Shown piece after piece: positions 29,928 through 41,721 of a stretch of 64,000 nt of DNA. Source of the DNA: Chondrilla cf. caribensis (taxonomy: Eukaryota > Porifera > Demospongiae > Chondrillida > Chondrillidae); the NCBI GenBank assembly GCA_964020155.1, contig OZ026546.1, forward strand, positions 2,792,900-2,856,899. The letters are read 5' to 3'. The notes beneath the pieces were generated by a model, which saw only the letters and a program-made list of their open reading frames with translations, had not been told where the DNA came from and did no database searches. Position numbers and translations under genes: made by a program. The stretch's first letter is position 1; each line of letters starts with the position of its first letter.

Positions 29928-30947
29928 CTAACACCTATATACTACTCTAATAATAAAGGCTACTGTAACAATTACAGTGAGCATGAGAATACATGACACT
30001 ATGTAATGATATAGCTTCCAAGTACTACATGTCATGTCTTCTGTTGGAGCAGCTAGGGCACTTTTCTCATTCAAATTGACACGTGTACGGTGGACAGTGC
30101 GAAAACCAGAACAATGATAATGGAATGTTTGCAAGATGTTACATGGATTCAGTACACAGAAGTCCATTTTATCTCTAAACAGCCACATGAGTCTGTTTTC
30201 ACTACCCCAAGAACACATTTCATATTCAAGCTCTTTAAGAAAAGTATGTGGGATAGGTTCTCCGAGATGGATCATGAAGGTGTCATGTGATCCTATGTAT
30301 TTATGGTTGCATGAAACTTCAAACTCATCTTCTGAGCAGTTCCCTTCTGGTGCATGGTGTCTGGTTAATGAATACATGATCCTCTGGTCTCGCATTATCG
30401 TTGTGTTCACCCTATCAAATCCATCTCCTAGGTAAATATCCCCATTTGCAAATATGGCAGTTTTGTTCACTAAATTATCCGAAATGTACTGAAAGATGTC
30501 TCTCATAGTTGCAACCTTTCCATTGCCGTGAACGACTATCTTTGATAAGTTGATCTTATTCTTCATGAAGAAACCCACCAATCTATCTTCATCTTCAGCT
30601 AGTATGTGCACTTTTGCAATGAGTGGGTGATGCAAGTTCTTTTGAAGTACAAATACCTCCTCGGACACCCTCTGAGGAAAACTAGCCTCAAAGCTGTTGA
30701 CACTTTGATTCTCCACACGAGCGAATACAGTTATACTGTGATAGAAAGTTACTAGATTAATTTGCAGTTCAGTTGAAGTATCTTTGGATGTGTCCCACGA
30801 GGAAGGTGCTTCTGTTGGTTGGTCACCCGCTGCCGTTGATTTGAATGTGACCCTAGACCTAGTGTCATACCTGTACAGTGACACTATGACTGATATCACA
30901 AAAAGGATCAGCATTATCCAAACTGATTGCTTCCAAATCCTCTTCAT
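29928..30947 (-). CDS. GT copy 2: glycosyltransferase-like, two membrane spans
   Basis: 339 codons from ATG 30947-30945; the exon starts at 30956 after a consensus acceptor (acttttcag), so a 5' UTR intron is likely. Basic N terminus, anchor span (VWIMLILFVISVIVSLY, residues about 9-25), a Ser/Thr stem, luminal domain with AIFANGDIYLGDGFDRV (about 165-180), SLTRHHAPEGNCSED, GSHDTFMIHL, CSWGSENRLMWLF and NPCNILQTFHYHC, several N-x-S/T sites, and a second span near the C terminus (IVSCILMLTVIVTVAFII). Stop TAG, then AATAAA about 30 bases on. Family as for copy 1. The C-terminal span is odd for a type II Golgi enzyme; both ends would face the cytosol. Confidence 0.75.
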   Translation of the reverse strand: MKRIWKQSVWIMLILFVISVIVSLYRYDTRSRVTFKSTAAGDQPTEAPSSWDTSKDTSTELQINLVTFYHSITVFARVENQSVNSFEASFPQRVSEEVFVLQKNLHHPLIAKVHILAEDEDRLVGFFMKNKINLSKIVVHGNGKVATMRDIFQYISDNLVNKTAIFANGDIYLGDGFDRVNTTIMRDQRIMYSLTRHHAPEGNCSEDEFEVSCNHKYIGSHDTFMIHLGEPIPHTFLKELEYEMCSWGSENRLMWLFRDKMDFCVLNPCNILQTFHYHCSGFRTVHRTRVNLNEKSALAAPTEDMTCSTWKLYHYIVSCILMLTVIVTVAFIIRVVYRC

Positions 30948-30956
30948 CGTAACCAC

Positions 30957-31473
30957 CTGAAAAGTTGAATTGCACTAAATAAAAATTATTGTTACACCAT
31001 TATATCAGTGGTCATATCATTATTATATGCATGTACTACATAACTTGTGAAACGGAAATTGGGATTGATAGAGACATTTTTGACCAGTTATACAAACCGT
31101 GCACATGACTTAATGGAACAGTTTTCAATTTTACTGGCAAAAATTAAAATCTACCTGTAATAAAATGCCACATTTGATATACATCCATCTGATAGAAAAC
31201 AGCTCTTGCTTTACAAGGCTTCTCGGCAAATTCCTCTAAAAAAGGATTGCTATCTCTTCCAAATTATTATGTGCCCCAATGTCTATACCCAGAAAGTGTA
31301 TTGTGGGAGATTTAGACTGTACAGAACAACTCCTGAAATATGTATAGCACATCATGTTATTCCACAGACATTTCTGTGTGATGGGTGATATTTCAATCTA
31401 ACATCACAAATTTCCGGAGAAAAAATAATAATAATAGTCATAGTCATGCCTTCAAGATGTGTACAAATGCCAG

Positions 31474-31524
<51 letters not shown>

Positions 31525-31960
31525 GTTGTGTGTGTGTGTGTGTGTTGTGTTGTGCACATGTGTGCATGGGTGTGTGTGCAAGACATTGTGAGTGTGTGTG
31601 TGTGTATGTGTGTGTATGTATGTACGTATGTGTATGTACACAAATGCATGTATATTAAATTTTTATATTATAAATTAACATATTCGAGGTGCATACATAA
31701 ATTTACAAAAACTGAGAAGATAATTGAACTGAAAGTTTACCACATTGAGACCTTCAAAACACCATAGACTACCCAACGTTCATAAGACCAATACAGGAAA
31801 ACTACGTAGGACGTAGGAAACAAGGGTGAATGGAGAAGTGCACCCACACATGCCTTACGGACAAACAGTGGTAAATCTGTCCTCGTTGCCATGTCAACGG
31901 CCCACACAAAAATGCTTGTACCAGTTACATGGTGGAATTGCCCAACCAACTCAAGTGGGA
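30957..31960. other. 5' flank of GT copy 2, no gene seen
   Basis: Contains a (TA)n run (31478-31518) followed by TG-rich sequence (31528-31640). Presumably holds the 5' UTR exon and promoter of GT copy 2, which I cannot place. Confidence 0.45.
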
Positions 31961-31965
31961 TGTGT

Positions 31966-32354
31966 TACAGAGGTACACACTGTTACAGAGGTACACACTG
32001 TTACAGAGGTACACACTGTTACAGAAGTACATACTATTACAGAGGTACACACTGTTACAGAGGTACACACTATTACAGAGGTACACACTGTTACAGAGGT
32101 ACACACTGTTACAGAGGTACATACTATTACAGAGGTACACACTATTACAGAGGTACACACTATTACAGAGGTACACACTGTTACAGAGGTACACACTGTT
32201 ACAGAGGTACACACTATTACAGAGGTACACACTGTTACAGAGGTACACACTGTTACAGAGGTACACACTGTTACAGAGGTACACACTGTTACAGAGGTAC
32301 ACACTGTTACAGAGGTACACACTGTTACAGAGGTACACACTGTTACAGAGGTAC
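31966..32354. repeat. 18-bp minisatellite, about 22 units
   Basis: Unit ttacagaggtacacactg, with G/A variation at one position (actgtt or actatt). Because 18 is a multiple of 3 and the unit lacks stops in several frames, long open frames arise on both strands (for example TEVHTV repeats). No support for a real gene. Confidence 0.92.
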
Positions 32355-32576
32355 CAAAAGATAACAGGAGGCTCAATTATACTATCTAGGTACTGTAGGT
32401 ACCATGTGATGTCAGCACTGCACACAATGTGTCCTGTCACATGGGACTGTGATGTAGGCACTGTCCCTACTTCATATGATGTGAAGATTTCTACATTAAT
32501 CAGCCGCATTCTCCAATCCATCATATCATTTATGTGCAGGAATTCATTCATAGAGGCTCATTCAGTACAGGCTATA

Positions 32577-32752
32577 TACAATGATGGGGAGATCTCAACA
32601 TGTGGGGAGATTATAGAGGGTTACTCTGTATACAGTCTACAATGACGGAGAGATCTCAACATGTAGGTAGATTATGCATGAGGGTTCACTGCAGAGTATA
32701 GTCTACAATGATGGGGAGATCTCAACATGTGGGCAGATTATAGAGGTTCTAT
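32577..32752. repeat. about 63-bp tandem repeat, three units
   Basis: Each unit has 'caatgatggggagatctcaa' or a close variant, 'catgtgggg' and 'agattata'. Confidence 0.8.
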
Positions 32753-32825
32753 CAATTGAAACCCAGTACCTTGACTGGTCATTGCAAATACTAACATGTT
32801 CTGCACTACATGATTAATTCATTCT

Positions 32826-33110
32826 GATTGAGCTTCAACCTGAATATTCAGTATTGTTTCATCACATTTATCAGGTTTTAACAGTAATAATACTTGTTTA
32901 CTGTTGAAACCTGTCAATTCTTAGGGCATAAACCCATTATCCCGTGAAACAGCCGAAACTTAGGGAGGTGATTATAATATTATGTTCAGGCATGTTTTGA
33001 ATAAATTTCAGTTGCTAGCTATCTGAATATCTTTTAACCTGTTTATGAACAAAGTCATCTCGCGATCGGGTCCCAATATCATATTCCCAGAGACAGTGGC
33101 AACCATGACA
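32826..33110. mobile_element. second copy of the 21841-22330 MITE (internal part)
   Basis: Shares long tracts with the first copy (caacctgaatattcagt, catcacatttatcaggtttt, cttagggaggtg, atctgaata). The outer TIRs are not evident. Confidence 0.7.
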
Positions 33111-33157
33111 TTGTACATACGTATATACAGTAGGTGTACAGCCAGGTGACAGGTGTT

Positions 33158-33414
<257 letters not shown>

Positions 33415-33529
33415 CATATATACACATGTATGGAAAGTTAATTGAAGTGGCTGAAAATGCACAGTTCATATAAGAGATATCTAATGAGGGGGACTCCACT
33501 TGAATTGTTACTAGTCTAAGAGAAATATA

Positions 33530-34095
33530 AGAGTTGTGTTCTGTATTAAATTACCTAAGAATTGAGTTATTCGTGTAGCAGTTGCAATCAAACTTTTGTT
33601 ACTGTAACTTTTATTATTTTATCTGTATATTATTGTGAAAAATGATATTTACAAATAAAGACCAGGTAATCATCAATTGACCCATTTGCCATGGTAATAT
33701 CACTGACACAATCGTTTCTCACATCTATGATACTAAATCTGAGCATTGGCTGGGGAAGAAAGGCTGTTTAAGTTTATGCTTCACCCTGTGATACTGGTTC
33801 CTGGTGAACATAATCTCACTTACAGACTATGGTTCAGCTCTTCCTTCAGTTTTCTTTTTCTTCTTATTCAGCCACTACACCACAGGAAAGGCAAGGATAT
33901 GAAGGCGTGCAAAGACAAGATCCCGTCTACCTAATACACAGATATTTTATAAAAGACCACATACCAAGTGGATTCATTGTTTGTTATTATTGTATTCATA
34001 GAGCAGTTCATTACTTCATTACATATATACGTGTATTTAAATGGCACAAAAATGTAAACACATGTGCATATTATAGTGCATGAACATGTACATAC
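33530..34095. repeat. duplicated noncoding block, relates to 39360-39870
   Basis: Shared tracts: ggggaagaaaggctgtt, aagtttatgctt, cagactatggttcagctctt, attgtattcatagag, aaatggcacaaaa. Shows that the duplication extends about 3 kb upstream of GT copies 2 and 3. Confidence 0.7.
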
Positions 34096-34193
34096 GTAAA
34101 GGATTTTGACCCGAATCGGTAATATCCATTTCTTTGCCAATGTGCTAGAAGGCCTTTTCAGAGAATACCACTCCTCATCAGTAGCACTGGGCC

Positions 34194-34640
34194 ATGTTCT
34201 GAGTAGTCAATCTCAGCCAATCAGAGTATTGGCTGTACTTTTATCCTATCAGGTCATTGTTTGTAGGGTTCAGTGTATATACCAGTAGTGGATTTATTTA
34301 TTATCTACCGAAAATTATCACCCTACGTAAAAGTCACCACTTTTCCGTGAATCTTTGATTCTTCCCTCACAGGGCAAGGCTAATCTCCCATGTCTCTACC
34401 GAGGGACACTCTGTTGATGCCTAGAAGATAGCCACGGAGACGTGGAAGATAAGCCTTGTCCTGTTTGGGAAGAAACGAAGATATACAGTCAAGCAGCGAT
34501 TTTTACGTAGGGTGTTAAAGCCGGTAGATAAAAATCCACTACCCGTACTACACTAAACCCTACAGTCAATGACCTGATGGGCTAAAAGTCCAGTCAACAC
34601 TGCTTAGCAGAGGTAGTCTACTCAGAACGTTGCCCAGTGC
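34194..34640. mobile_element. foldback element, about 150-base inverted arms
   Basis: The left arm begins gcactgggccatgttctgag; the right arm ends with its inverse near 34640. Arms (34194-34345 and 34497-34640) share ttgtagggtt, taccg and ccctacgtaaaa in mirror order, with a 150-base centre. No transposase. Confidence 0.75.
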
Positions 34641-35145
34641 CAAAAAAAGAAATGAATTTGGATATGGAGCTTCAGCCTGGCACCAGAATACCTGGTGATT
34701 TTTCAGTACAGCTATTACACTAAACATGCAAGAAGATAAACTATTGAAAGGATTTCATTTCAACCTATAATAATGGATTCTTGAAGAAGATGATATCATT
34801 TACACAGACTGTGGTAATTCTACTTTTCTTTCAACTACGTCTCTTCTCATTGCCAACTATTATATATAATCCAATCTTCCAAATATACGATAGCCACATC
34901 TTAGTATCACCTCTCATGGCTGGTTGACCCTTAAAAAACAAAGTTAGTAATGGGTCACCTTCACCTCATCAGTTGTGTATGTACGTAGCTACAAATTTTG
35001 TTACTACTTGCACATGTAAATGTAATGTTTACACATAACTTCACTTCATAAATGCGAGCACTTCTTAGGGATACTGAAGTCAGCATGCACTGGGTATGAC
35101 AACTCATCTTAGGATGTGTTTATGAATGTACGCATCTGTGCGTGT

Positions 35146-35200
<55 letters not shown>

Positions 35201-35700
35201 AGACATGCCAACTCTCATGCATTCAGTGCTAATTTCACGCTCTCACAAGCATAAGCATTATGTCATGCATTGGCCTTTGATATTATTCATTGTTAATGAG
35301 CGTAACATTTACAAATTGAGACACAGATCATGATATCATGTGGCTTCAATTCATTGGTAAGCTGTTTCTGATTGAATGTATTGTGTTGACACAGCAAAGA
35401 AATACCACTATGAGTTATAACAGGGCACACAGTACTCAGAATATTTGGTAATACTTTAAATTTGCGTTTTTTGCAAACAACTACTTTGAGTTAAACTTAT
35501 AACCTACATAATGTACTTTGTATACTTTCATTGCAATGTTCATATTTAATTTATTATCCTGGGTTTTCTAATCTATTAGTGCGTGCACTGGTATGCCACT
35601 TCAAGGGGTGGACACCGACATGTCTCACTCCTACACCATGCAATCCCACTCATTTTGGAGACATGTCTCACTCATACATGAAACACTGTTTGGCATCTCT

Positions 35701-35746
<46 letters not shown>

Positions 35747-35924
35747 GGTCGTGCTGCATACGCGCGCAAAAATGGTGGACGTAAACAGGGAATGAATCTA
35801 GAATTCTTCACTTTTCTTGACTTTGGTTCCTCATGATCGAATAAAGCAAACTAAGAGGTACAGTTCTAAGAATAATCATCACAACATCGGAATCTGATTT
35901 AGAAGTTTTCGGAGATTACACGTG
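34641..35924. repeat. segmentally duplicated noncoding block, copy 2
   Basis: 34770-34930 matches 24970-25120 and 35765-35915 matches 25345-25490. Two TG runs (35149-35198, 35701-35743). No gene. Confidence 0.6.
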
Positions 35925-36212
35925 TATGGTTAGTGCGAAAAACGAGTCAGTGATAATGGAATGTTTGCAAGATATTGCATGGATTCAGTATGCAGAAGTC
36001 CATTTTTAAATTATCTCTAAACAGCCACATAAGTCTGTTTTCACTACCCCAAAAAGACATGTCATATTATAGCTCTTCAAGAAAAGTATGTGGGATAGGT
36101 TCTGTGAGATGGATCATAAATACATCATGTGATCCTACGTATGGCTTGTTGCACTAAATTCTTCTGAACAGTTCCGTTCTGGTGCACGGTGTCTGATTAA
36201 TGCATACATGAT
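35925..36212 (-). pseudogene. GT-gene fragment (fourth copy)
   Basis: About 290 bases match the C-terminal luminal part of GT copies 1-3 on the minus strand (the region coding ENR, GSHDTF and TRHHAPE), with a 5-base insertion and a frame break near 36005 and a short deletion near 36155. Broken at both ends; runs into the tandem repeat at 36214. Confidence 0.8.
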
Positions 36213-36213
36213 A

Positions 36214-36410
36214 GATAGTCGTCACACCACACACATGGTAGTCAACCCGTAACACAGAGTGCCCAGTCGTCACACCACACACATGGTAGTCAACCCGTAA
36301 CACAGAGTGCCCAGTCGTCACACCACACGCGCACATGGTAGTCAACCCGTAACACAGAGTGCCCAATCGTCACACCACACGCGTGCATGGTAGTCAACCC
36401 GTAACACATT
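36214..36410. repeat. 48-52 bp tandem repeat, four units
   Basis: Units hold 'cgtcacaccacac', 'catggtagtcaacccgtaac' and 'cagagtgccc'. Starts exactly where the GT relic stops. Confidence 0.9.
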
Positions 36411-37020
36411 CGCACGCAAAAATGGCGGACGTAAACAGGGAATGGACTGGAATTCTTTACTTTCTTGACTTTGGTTTCTCGTGATCGAATAAGGCAAACT
36501 ACGAAGTACAGTCCTGAGAATAATCACCACAACATCGGAATCTGATTTAGAAGTTTTCGGAGATTAAAGGCAAGTTTACCGAGGTGCGAAGGAGGGAGCC
36601 ATCCCCAATGCCCCCTTGCTACTAGCTATGTGTCAAGCTCTCGAACCTAACTACTGTAAATATTTGCCTTCGGTCGAGGCTAACCACCTCTGGGCATGTC
36701 TCAAAGAACAGGATCTAGGCGCGGCGCGTCGTCCCGTAATGGAAGAAAGGTTGATAACAAAAGAGCGAGGATAGCAACTGCAGAAGCGGTACATGTTATA
36801 CTAGTTCACATACTGGAAATGAATGAGAATGAGCCATAGTGTTGAAATTTATAATGTATAATTCGTTATATGTATACTGAATTTGCACTTATATGTCAGT
36901 ATTTAGTTACTATATATAATATATTCACAACAATATTATGTGCACTTATAATTAAAGCATGCATACTATTTGAATTTTCACTGTACGCATGTTGCATGAT
37001 GTATGGGTACGTTTTAGGTT
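36411..37020. repeat. segmentally duplicated noncoding block, copy 3
   Basis: 36418-36790 matches 25345-25800 and 35765-35915. The remainder to 37020 is AT-rich with no gene. Confidence 0.6.
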
Positions 37021-37024
37021 TCAG

Positions 37025-37515
37025 GTAGTCTCGGAGGATGCACTACTGAGGGTTATAGGATGATGGGAGACAATATGAACAGCATTTCTTGTGCTTGTAA
37101 TCACCTGACCAGTTTGGCTATTGTTCATGTTAGCATTGTCACTGTTACATGGTGTATTGAGTTTGATGGTCAGTAGATATTAGCTACTTAGTTAAGTAGA
37201 TTGTAAAATACTGATACGGTCAAACCTCTCTATTAGGGACACTTTGGGATCTTAAATTTGGTCCTTATTACTGTAACAGAGGTTTCCTAAATTCAGAGGT
37301 CATTTATTACATTAGAGTACTACACTATAGGATACAGAATGGTGTCCATAATAGGTGTTCAGACGTTTGTAATAGAGAGGTTTCACTGTACATCAGGCTT
37401 GTCACTGAACTCCAATCCTTGTGTACCAGTCAATGTGGTCATCATTTTAGTTCCTGTCATTTTTGGTGTTTAAATTATTTCTCTTGTTCTTACTGCCATA
37501 ATTGTCGCTGTTTCC
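37025..37515 (+). pseudogene. receptor 3' end, decayed copy (unit C)
   Basis: GPS exon copy 37025-37128 is still 104 bases and open (SLGGCTTEGYRMMGDN, ISCACNHLTSLAIVH) but the conserved Trp and second Cys are replaced (W to C, C to Y). A MITE sits in the next intron. The TM exon copy (about 37395-37515) has an in-frame TAA in the membrane span. No upstream GAIN exons. Confidence 0.82.
37217..37388. mobile_element. pogo/Tigger-like MITE, copy 2
   Basis: TA-flanked, CGGTCAAACCTCTCTATTAG start and inverse end; same family as 965-1139. Absent from the matching GENE 1 intron, so it inserted after duplication. Confidence 0.75.
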
Positions 37516-37972
37516 ATGTACGCAGTAAACATCTCTGTCTGAGTGTAAACAGCAGAAAGGTTCCTGACGGAGAGCGGGGAGGCCATGGGTGCAGGTTCCA
37601 CATCGCCATTGTAATTTCCAATAGTTAAGTCCAGTCCAAAAACACTCGTAACAGAGATGCGGAACTCTGCCAAGAACTGGTTCATCTATTATTACTTCAA
37701 ATGATATGCATGCAATACCCTATGTCATTGACAACAAAGGAACAAAACACACAGTACACAATGAGCACATACACTTGAACACAATACGCTGTAATTAGTC
37801 TATCACGTAATCAATAATACTAAAAATCGAACACTACACTACAAAAGTCATACCATGTTTCAGAATCAAACTTTTCAATAATAACCACATAAAATAGTGA
37901 TAATAATTACTAATTAGTTGATGATATTGTTTAATTGTGGTTAATACAAAAAAACCTTACGATAAGTTACCT

Positions 37973-38980
37973 CTAACACCTATATACTACTCTAATAATA
38001 AAGGCTACTGTAACAATTACAGCAAATATGAGAATACATGACACTATGTAATGATATAGCTTCCAAGTACTGCATGTCATGTCTTCTGTTGGAGCAGCTA
38101 GTGCACTTTTCTCATTCAAATTGACACGTGTACGGTTATTGCGAAAACCTGAACAATGATAATGGAATGTTTGCAAGATGTTACACGGATTCAGTACACA
38201 GAAGTCCATTTTATCTCTAAACAGCCACATGAGTCTGTTTTCACTACCCCAAAAAGACATTTCATATTCAAGCTCTTCAAGAAAAGTATGTGGGATAGGT
38301 TCTGTGAGATGGATCATGAAGGTGTCATGTGATCCTACGTATGGCTTGTTGCACATAAATTCTTCTGAGCAGTTCCTTTCTGGTGCATGGTGTCTGGTTA
38401 ATGCATACATGATCCTCTGGTCTCGCATTATCGTTGTGTTCACCCTATCAAATCCATCTCCTAGGTAAATATCCCCGTTTGCAAATATGGCAGTTTTGTT
38501 CACTAAATTTTCCGAAATGTACTGAAAGATGTCTCTCATAGTTGCAACCTTTCCATTGCTGTGAACGACTATCTTTTGCAAGTTGATCTTATTCTTCATG
38601 AAGAAATCCACCAACCTATCTTCATCTTCAGCTAGTATGTGCACTTTTGCAATGAGTGGATGATCCAAGTTCTTTTGAAGTACAAATAACTCCTCGGACA
38701 CCCTCTGAAGAAAACTAGCCTCAAAGCTGTTGACACTGTGATTGTCCACACGAGTGAATACAGTTATACTGTGGTAGAAAGTTACTAGATTAATTTGCAG
38801 CTCAGTTGAAGTATATTTGTATGTGTCTTTCAAGGAAGGTGCTTCTGTTGGTTGGTCACCCATTGCTGTTGATATGAATGTGGCCCTAGACCTAGTGCCA
38901 TACCTGTACAGTGACACTATGACTGATATCACAAAAAAGATCAGTATTATCCAAACTGATTGCTTCCAAATCCTCTTCAT
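37973..38980 (-). CDS. GT copy 3: glycosyltransferase-like, two membrane spans
   Basis: 335 codons from ATG 38980-38978; acceptor ccttttcag directly upstream (exon from 38989). Same layout as copy 2: MKRIWKQSVW anchor, stem with TEAPS, luminal NGDIYLGDGF, ALTRHHAPERNCSEE, VGSHDTFMIHL, FWGSENRLMW, NPCNILQTFHYHC, and the C-terminal span. Between copies, the region around residues 195-215 varies in length (EFLYMCNKPY, EDEFEVSCNHKY, EFMCNKPY). Stop TAG; a variant ATTAAA lies downstream at about 37930. Function inferred only from motif resemblance. Confidence 0.75.
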   Translation of the reverse strand: MKRIWKQSVWIILIFFVISVIVSLYRYGTRSRATFISTAMGDQPTEAPSLKDTYKYTSTELQINLVTFYHSITVFTRVDNHSVNSFEASFLQRVSEELFVLQKNLDHPLIAKVHILAEDEDRLVDFFMKNKINLQKIVVHSNGKVATMRDIFQYISENLVNKTAIFANGDIYLGDGFDRVNTTIMRDQRIMYALTRHHAPERNCSEEFMCNKPYVGSHDTFMIHLTEPIPHTFLEELEYEMSFWGSENRLMWLFRDKMDFCVLNPCNILQTFHYHCSGFRNNRTRVNLNEKSALAAPTEDMTCSTWKLYHYIVSCILIFAVIVTVAFIIRVVYRC

Positions 38981-38989
38981 CGTAATTAT

Positions 38990-39865
38990 CTGAAAAGGAA
39001 AATCGCACTATAAATTATTAAAAACACCATGATTATGACAGTGGTCATGTTATTATTGCATGCATAAAACTTGTGCATTGAAATGGGGATTGAGAGGTGT
39101 ACATAGATCTCTAGGTGATTGATAGATTTGTTCACATCTGGTTTTAGTGCTATACAAAGAATTCATACATACATTCAATGAAGCATTTTTCAATTTCACT
39201 TGTATACCTCCCCGAACTGCCATATTTGACATACAGATGAATACAACTTAGAATCTAAAAGGCTTGGAATGGACTTGTAGAATAGAGCTACTATCACAGG
39301 ACCTGTGAATTTAGTTACTTATGCAGCTGTTCCAACCAAGTCATTGATACAGTAAATTTTATTATTGTATATTTTTCAGTATTATATGTACAAATAAGGT
39401 CCTGGTAGTTATTTTTTGACCAATTGCCCAAGGTAATAATATTGAGACTTGGTCGTTTCGCAGTACAGCTATTACACTAAGTTCAAACATTGCACAACTG
39501 GGGAAGAAAGGCTGTTGAAGTTTATGCTTTACTCTGTGATATTGGCTCTCCCTGTACATAATCTCACTCACAGACTATGGTTCAGCTCTTTTCACTGTTC
39601 TCTGTTCTCAGCCACTATGCCAAAGAAGGCAAGTAAATGAAACGTGCAAAGTCAATATCCTGTCCACGTGTGCAGATGGGCGTTAGGCGTCATATGACTA
39701 AGTGAAAATGGGAGTTTCCAGGAAAGCGTTTATATAATCGACCGCAATCCAATTGAATTCATTGCTGGTTTTATTGTATTCATAGAGAAGTTCATTACTA
39801 TTATTATGCATTTGAAAAATGGCACAAAATGTACACACACAAGTACATGGTACGTGAACAAATGT

Positions 39866-39928
<63 letters not shown>

Positions 39929-40779
39929 CGCACGCACATATATGGTACATGTCATTGAACAAAATTAATGTATTATTTTTATATGTATTAGCTTGGTATA
40001 CACATAATAATATTATAGCAATAAATACATGTGGATGATGGAAGTTTCTTTGATGTATGAATGACTCCTTTGACATGCAACCTCAGAAAAAGTGTTGCCT
40101 TGAAGTTGTTGACATTGCGATACTAATTAGACTGTAACTGAAATGTAAGCATAATAATATTATAGTCAACTATTATATTGTACCATGTCACAACTGCAAA
40201 TTACAATCCTACCTAGGTTGCAACAAGATCGAGAATAACATGTAGGCTGGTAAGGCTAACGCATTATATTTTCGAATACGTATACCTTTGGATGTCCTAC
40301 CAATGAAAAGTTCTGTTCAAAGAGCATTCAAGACTGAGATGGAGAGACATTCAAACCCATTTCAAGGACATGCATTTGGTTCATTTGGATGTGGACGTAA
40401 TATTTTTGTAAAATGTACAATTCGTTCACTCTGCATGTACATACCTGATCCATCAGATTAAGCTGATGCAAAACAATAGTCTGGCACATACAACAGAAGT
40501 GTAGACTCTCGAGTCACCTTTTGAAACGCAAGAAATGGTTCAGGTATAGTTTTCCAATCATATCTGACTAAATCAGCCTATATACATTTGAATGTGAAGA
40601 TGTATTGCTAACATTACAGGACATGAATTGCTTTTGTTTAAAAATTGCTACTTTACTAAGTTAAACTTAAAGACTTGAAACATGCACAACTTATAGCAAT
40701 TGAGCTACTCTTATACTGCCTCTAATTGCCTTTTTTTATCTTGAATTCCCAACTAAACCATTATAATCACAGTAACTTG

Positions 40780-40814
<35 letters not shown>

Positions 40815-41720
40815 CAGTTCAGTTTATTGGTTCGCCATTCAGGCAAAAACTACTGCACAGAGCACCACCAAACTCTCAGGGATTATGAAGTACGATTTGG
40901 AAAGTGCCCTCCACAGATTAAAATCGACCGTCTAACTGTCCATGCAGAGAATCTTCGATTACTTGTTTTCCTTGACGGCTGATGGCCATTTTTAATTATC
41001 GTCCCAGTTACTCCAGGTTATCGGGTGATTCGATTGGTTGTCGTCCAGCAAACAAATTTTAAATTTACCATCGTTATAGCAACTACCCTCTGTTGCCGCC
41101 AGCGAAGATGCATCAAAAGTGGCTGGGCCCAACTTGATTGCACCTCACTCACCGTAGCAGGTGAGCCCGCTGAAGACAGGCTTACTGGCTAGTATAATAT
41201 TATTGTATATTCTACATTTAGTGAACTCTCCATCCAAGAGCTGCATGGGACACCAGTATTTGCCCGTTGAATTGCGTGTCTCTAGATCTAACTCTTCATG
41301 ACATTGTGAAATCTTCACAATGTCACAACAACAATGAAGTTCATTAATTGATAACAACAACACTGTACCAGTTATAAAATAAAATGTTATCTAATCAATA
41401 ATGAACAATAAAAGTCTTAAAATGGGATAAATTACTTCAAATTAATGTGTCACATTGGACAGCTGTAGGTCTAAAATAGAATCGAAAAATAGGTTTAAGT
41501 GAGTGTGCAAATAAACAATGTTACATGTAGGGAAATGATTGGTTGGTAGCTACCAATGCTTTGTAGAAGTTATTTCATGCAATGCATGCTATTGATTTTC
41601 TACCATGTATCCATTCAGGGAGAGAATTTCAGTTCAGGTGTTGTATCTAAGGAGTATTTAACGTCCAACAATGGATGGAATTCAGAGCATCCATGGCCAC
41701 TATTGGGAGATTGCTATACA
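38990..41720. other. intergenic, no gene supported
   Basis: 39360-39870 is the duplicated block shared with 33530-34095. It holds (CA)n at 39867-39925 and (TA)n at 40785-40812. A less AT-rich stretch (40860-41150) has no recognisable coding content. Confidence 0.5.
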
Positions 41721-41721
41721 C

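Noticed and set aside
31826..32645. Long open frames on both strands through the 18-bp array
   Set aside because: They follow from a stop-free 18-bp unit; flanking coding potential, splice sites and known domains are absent.
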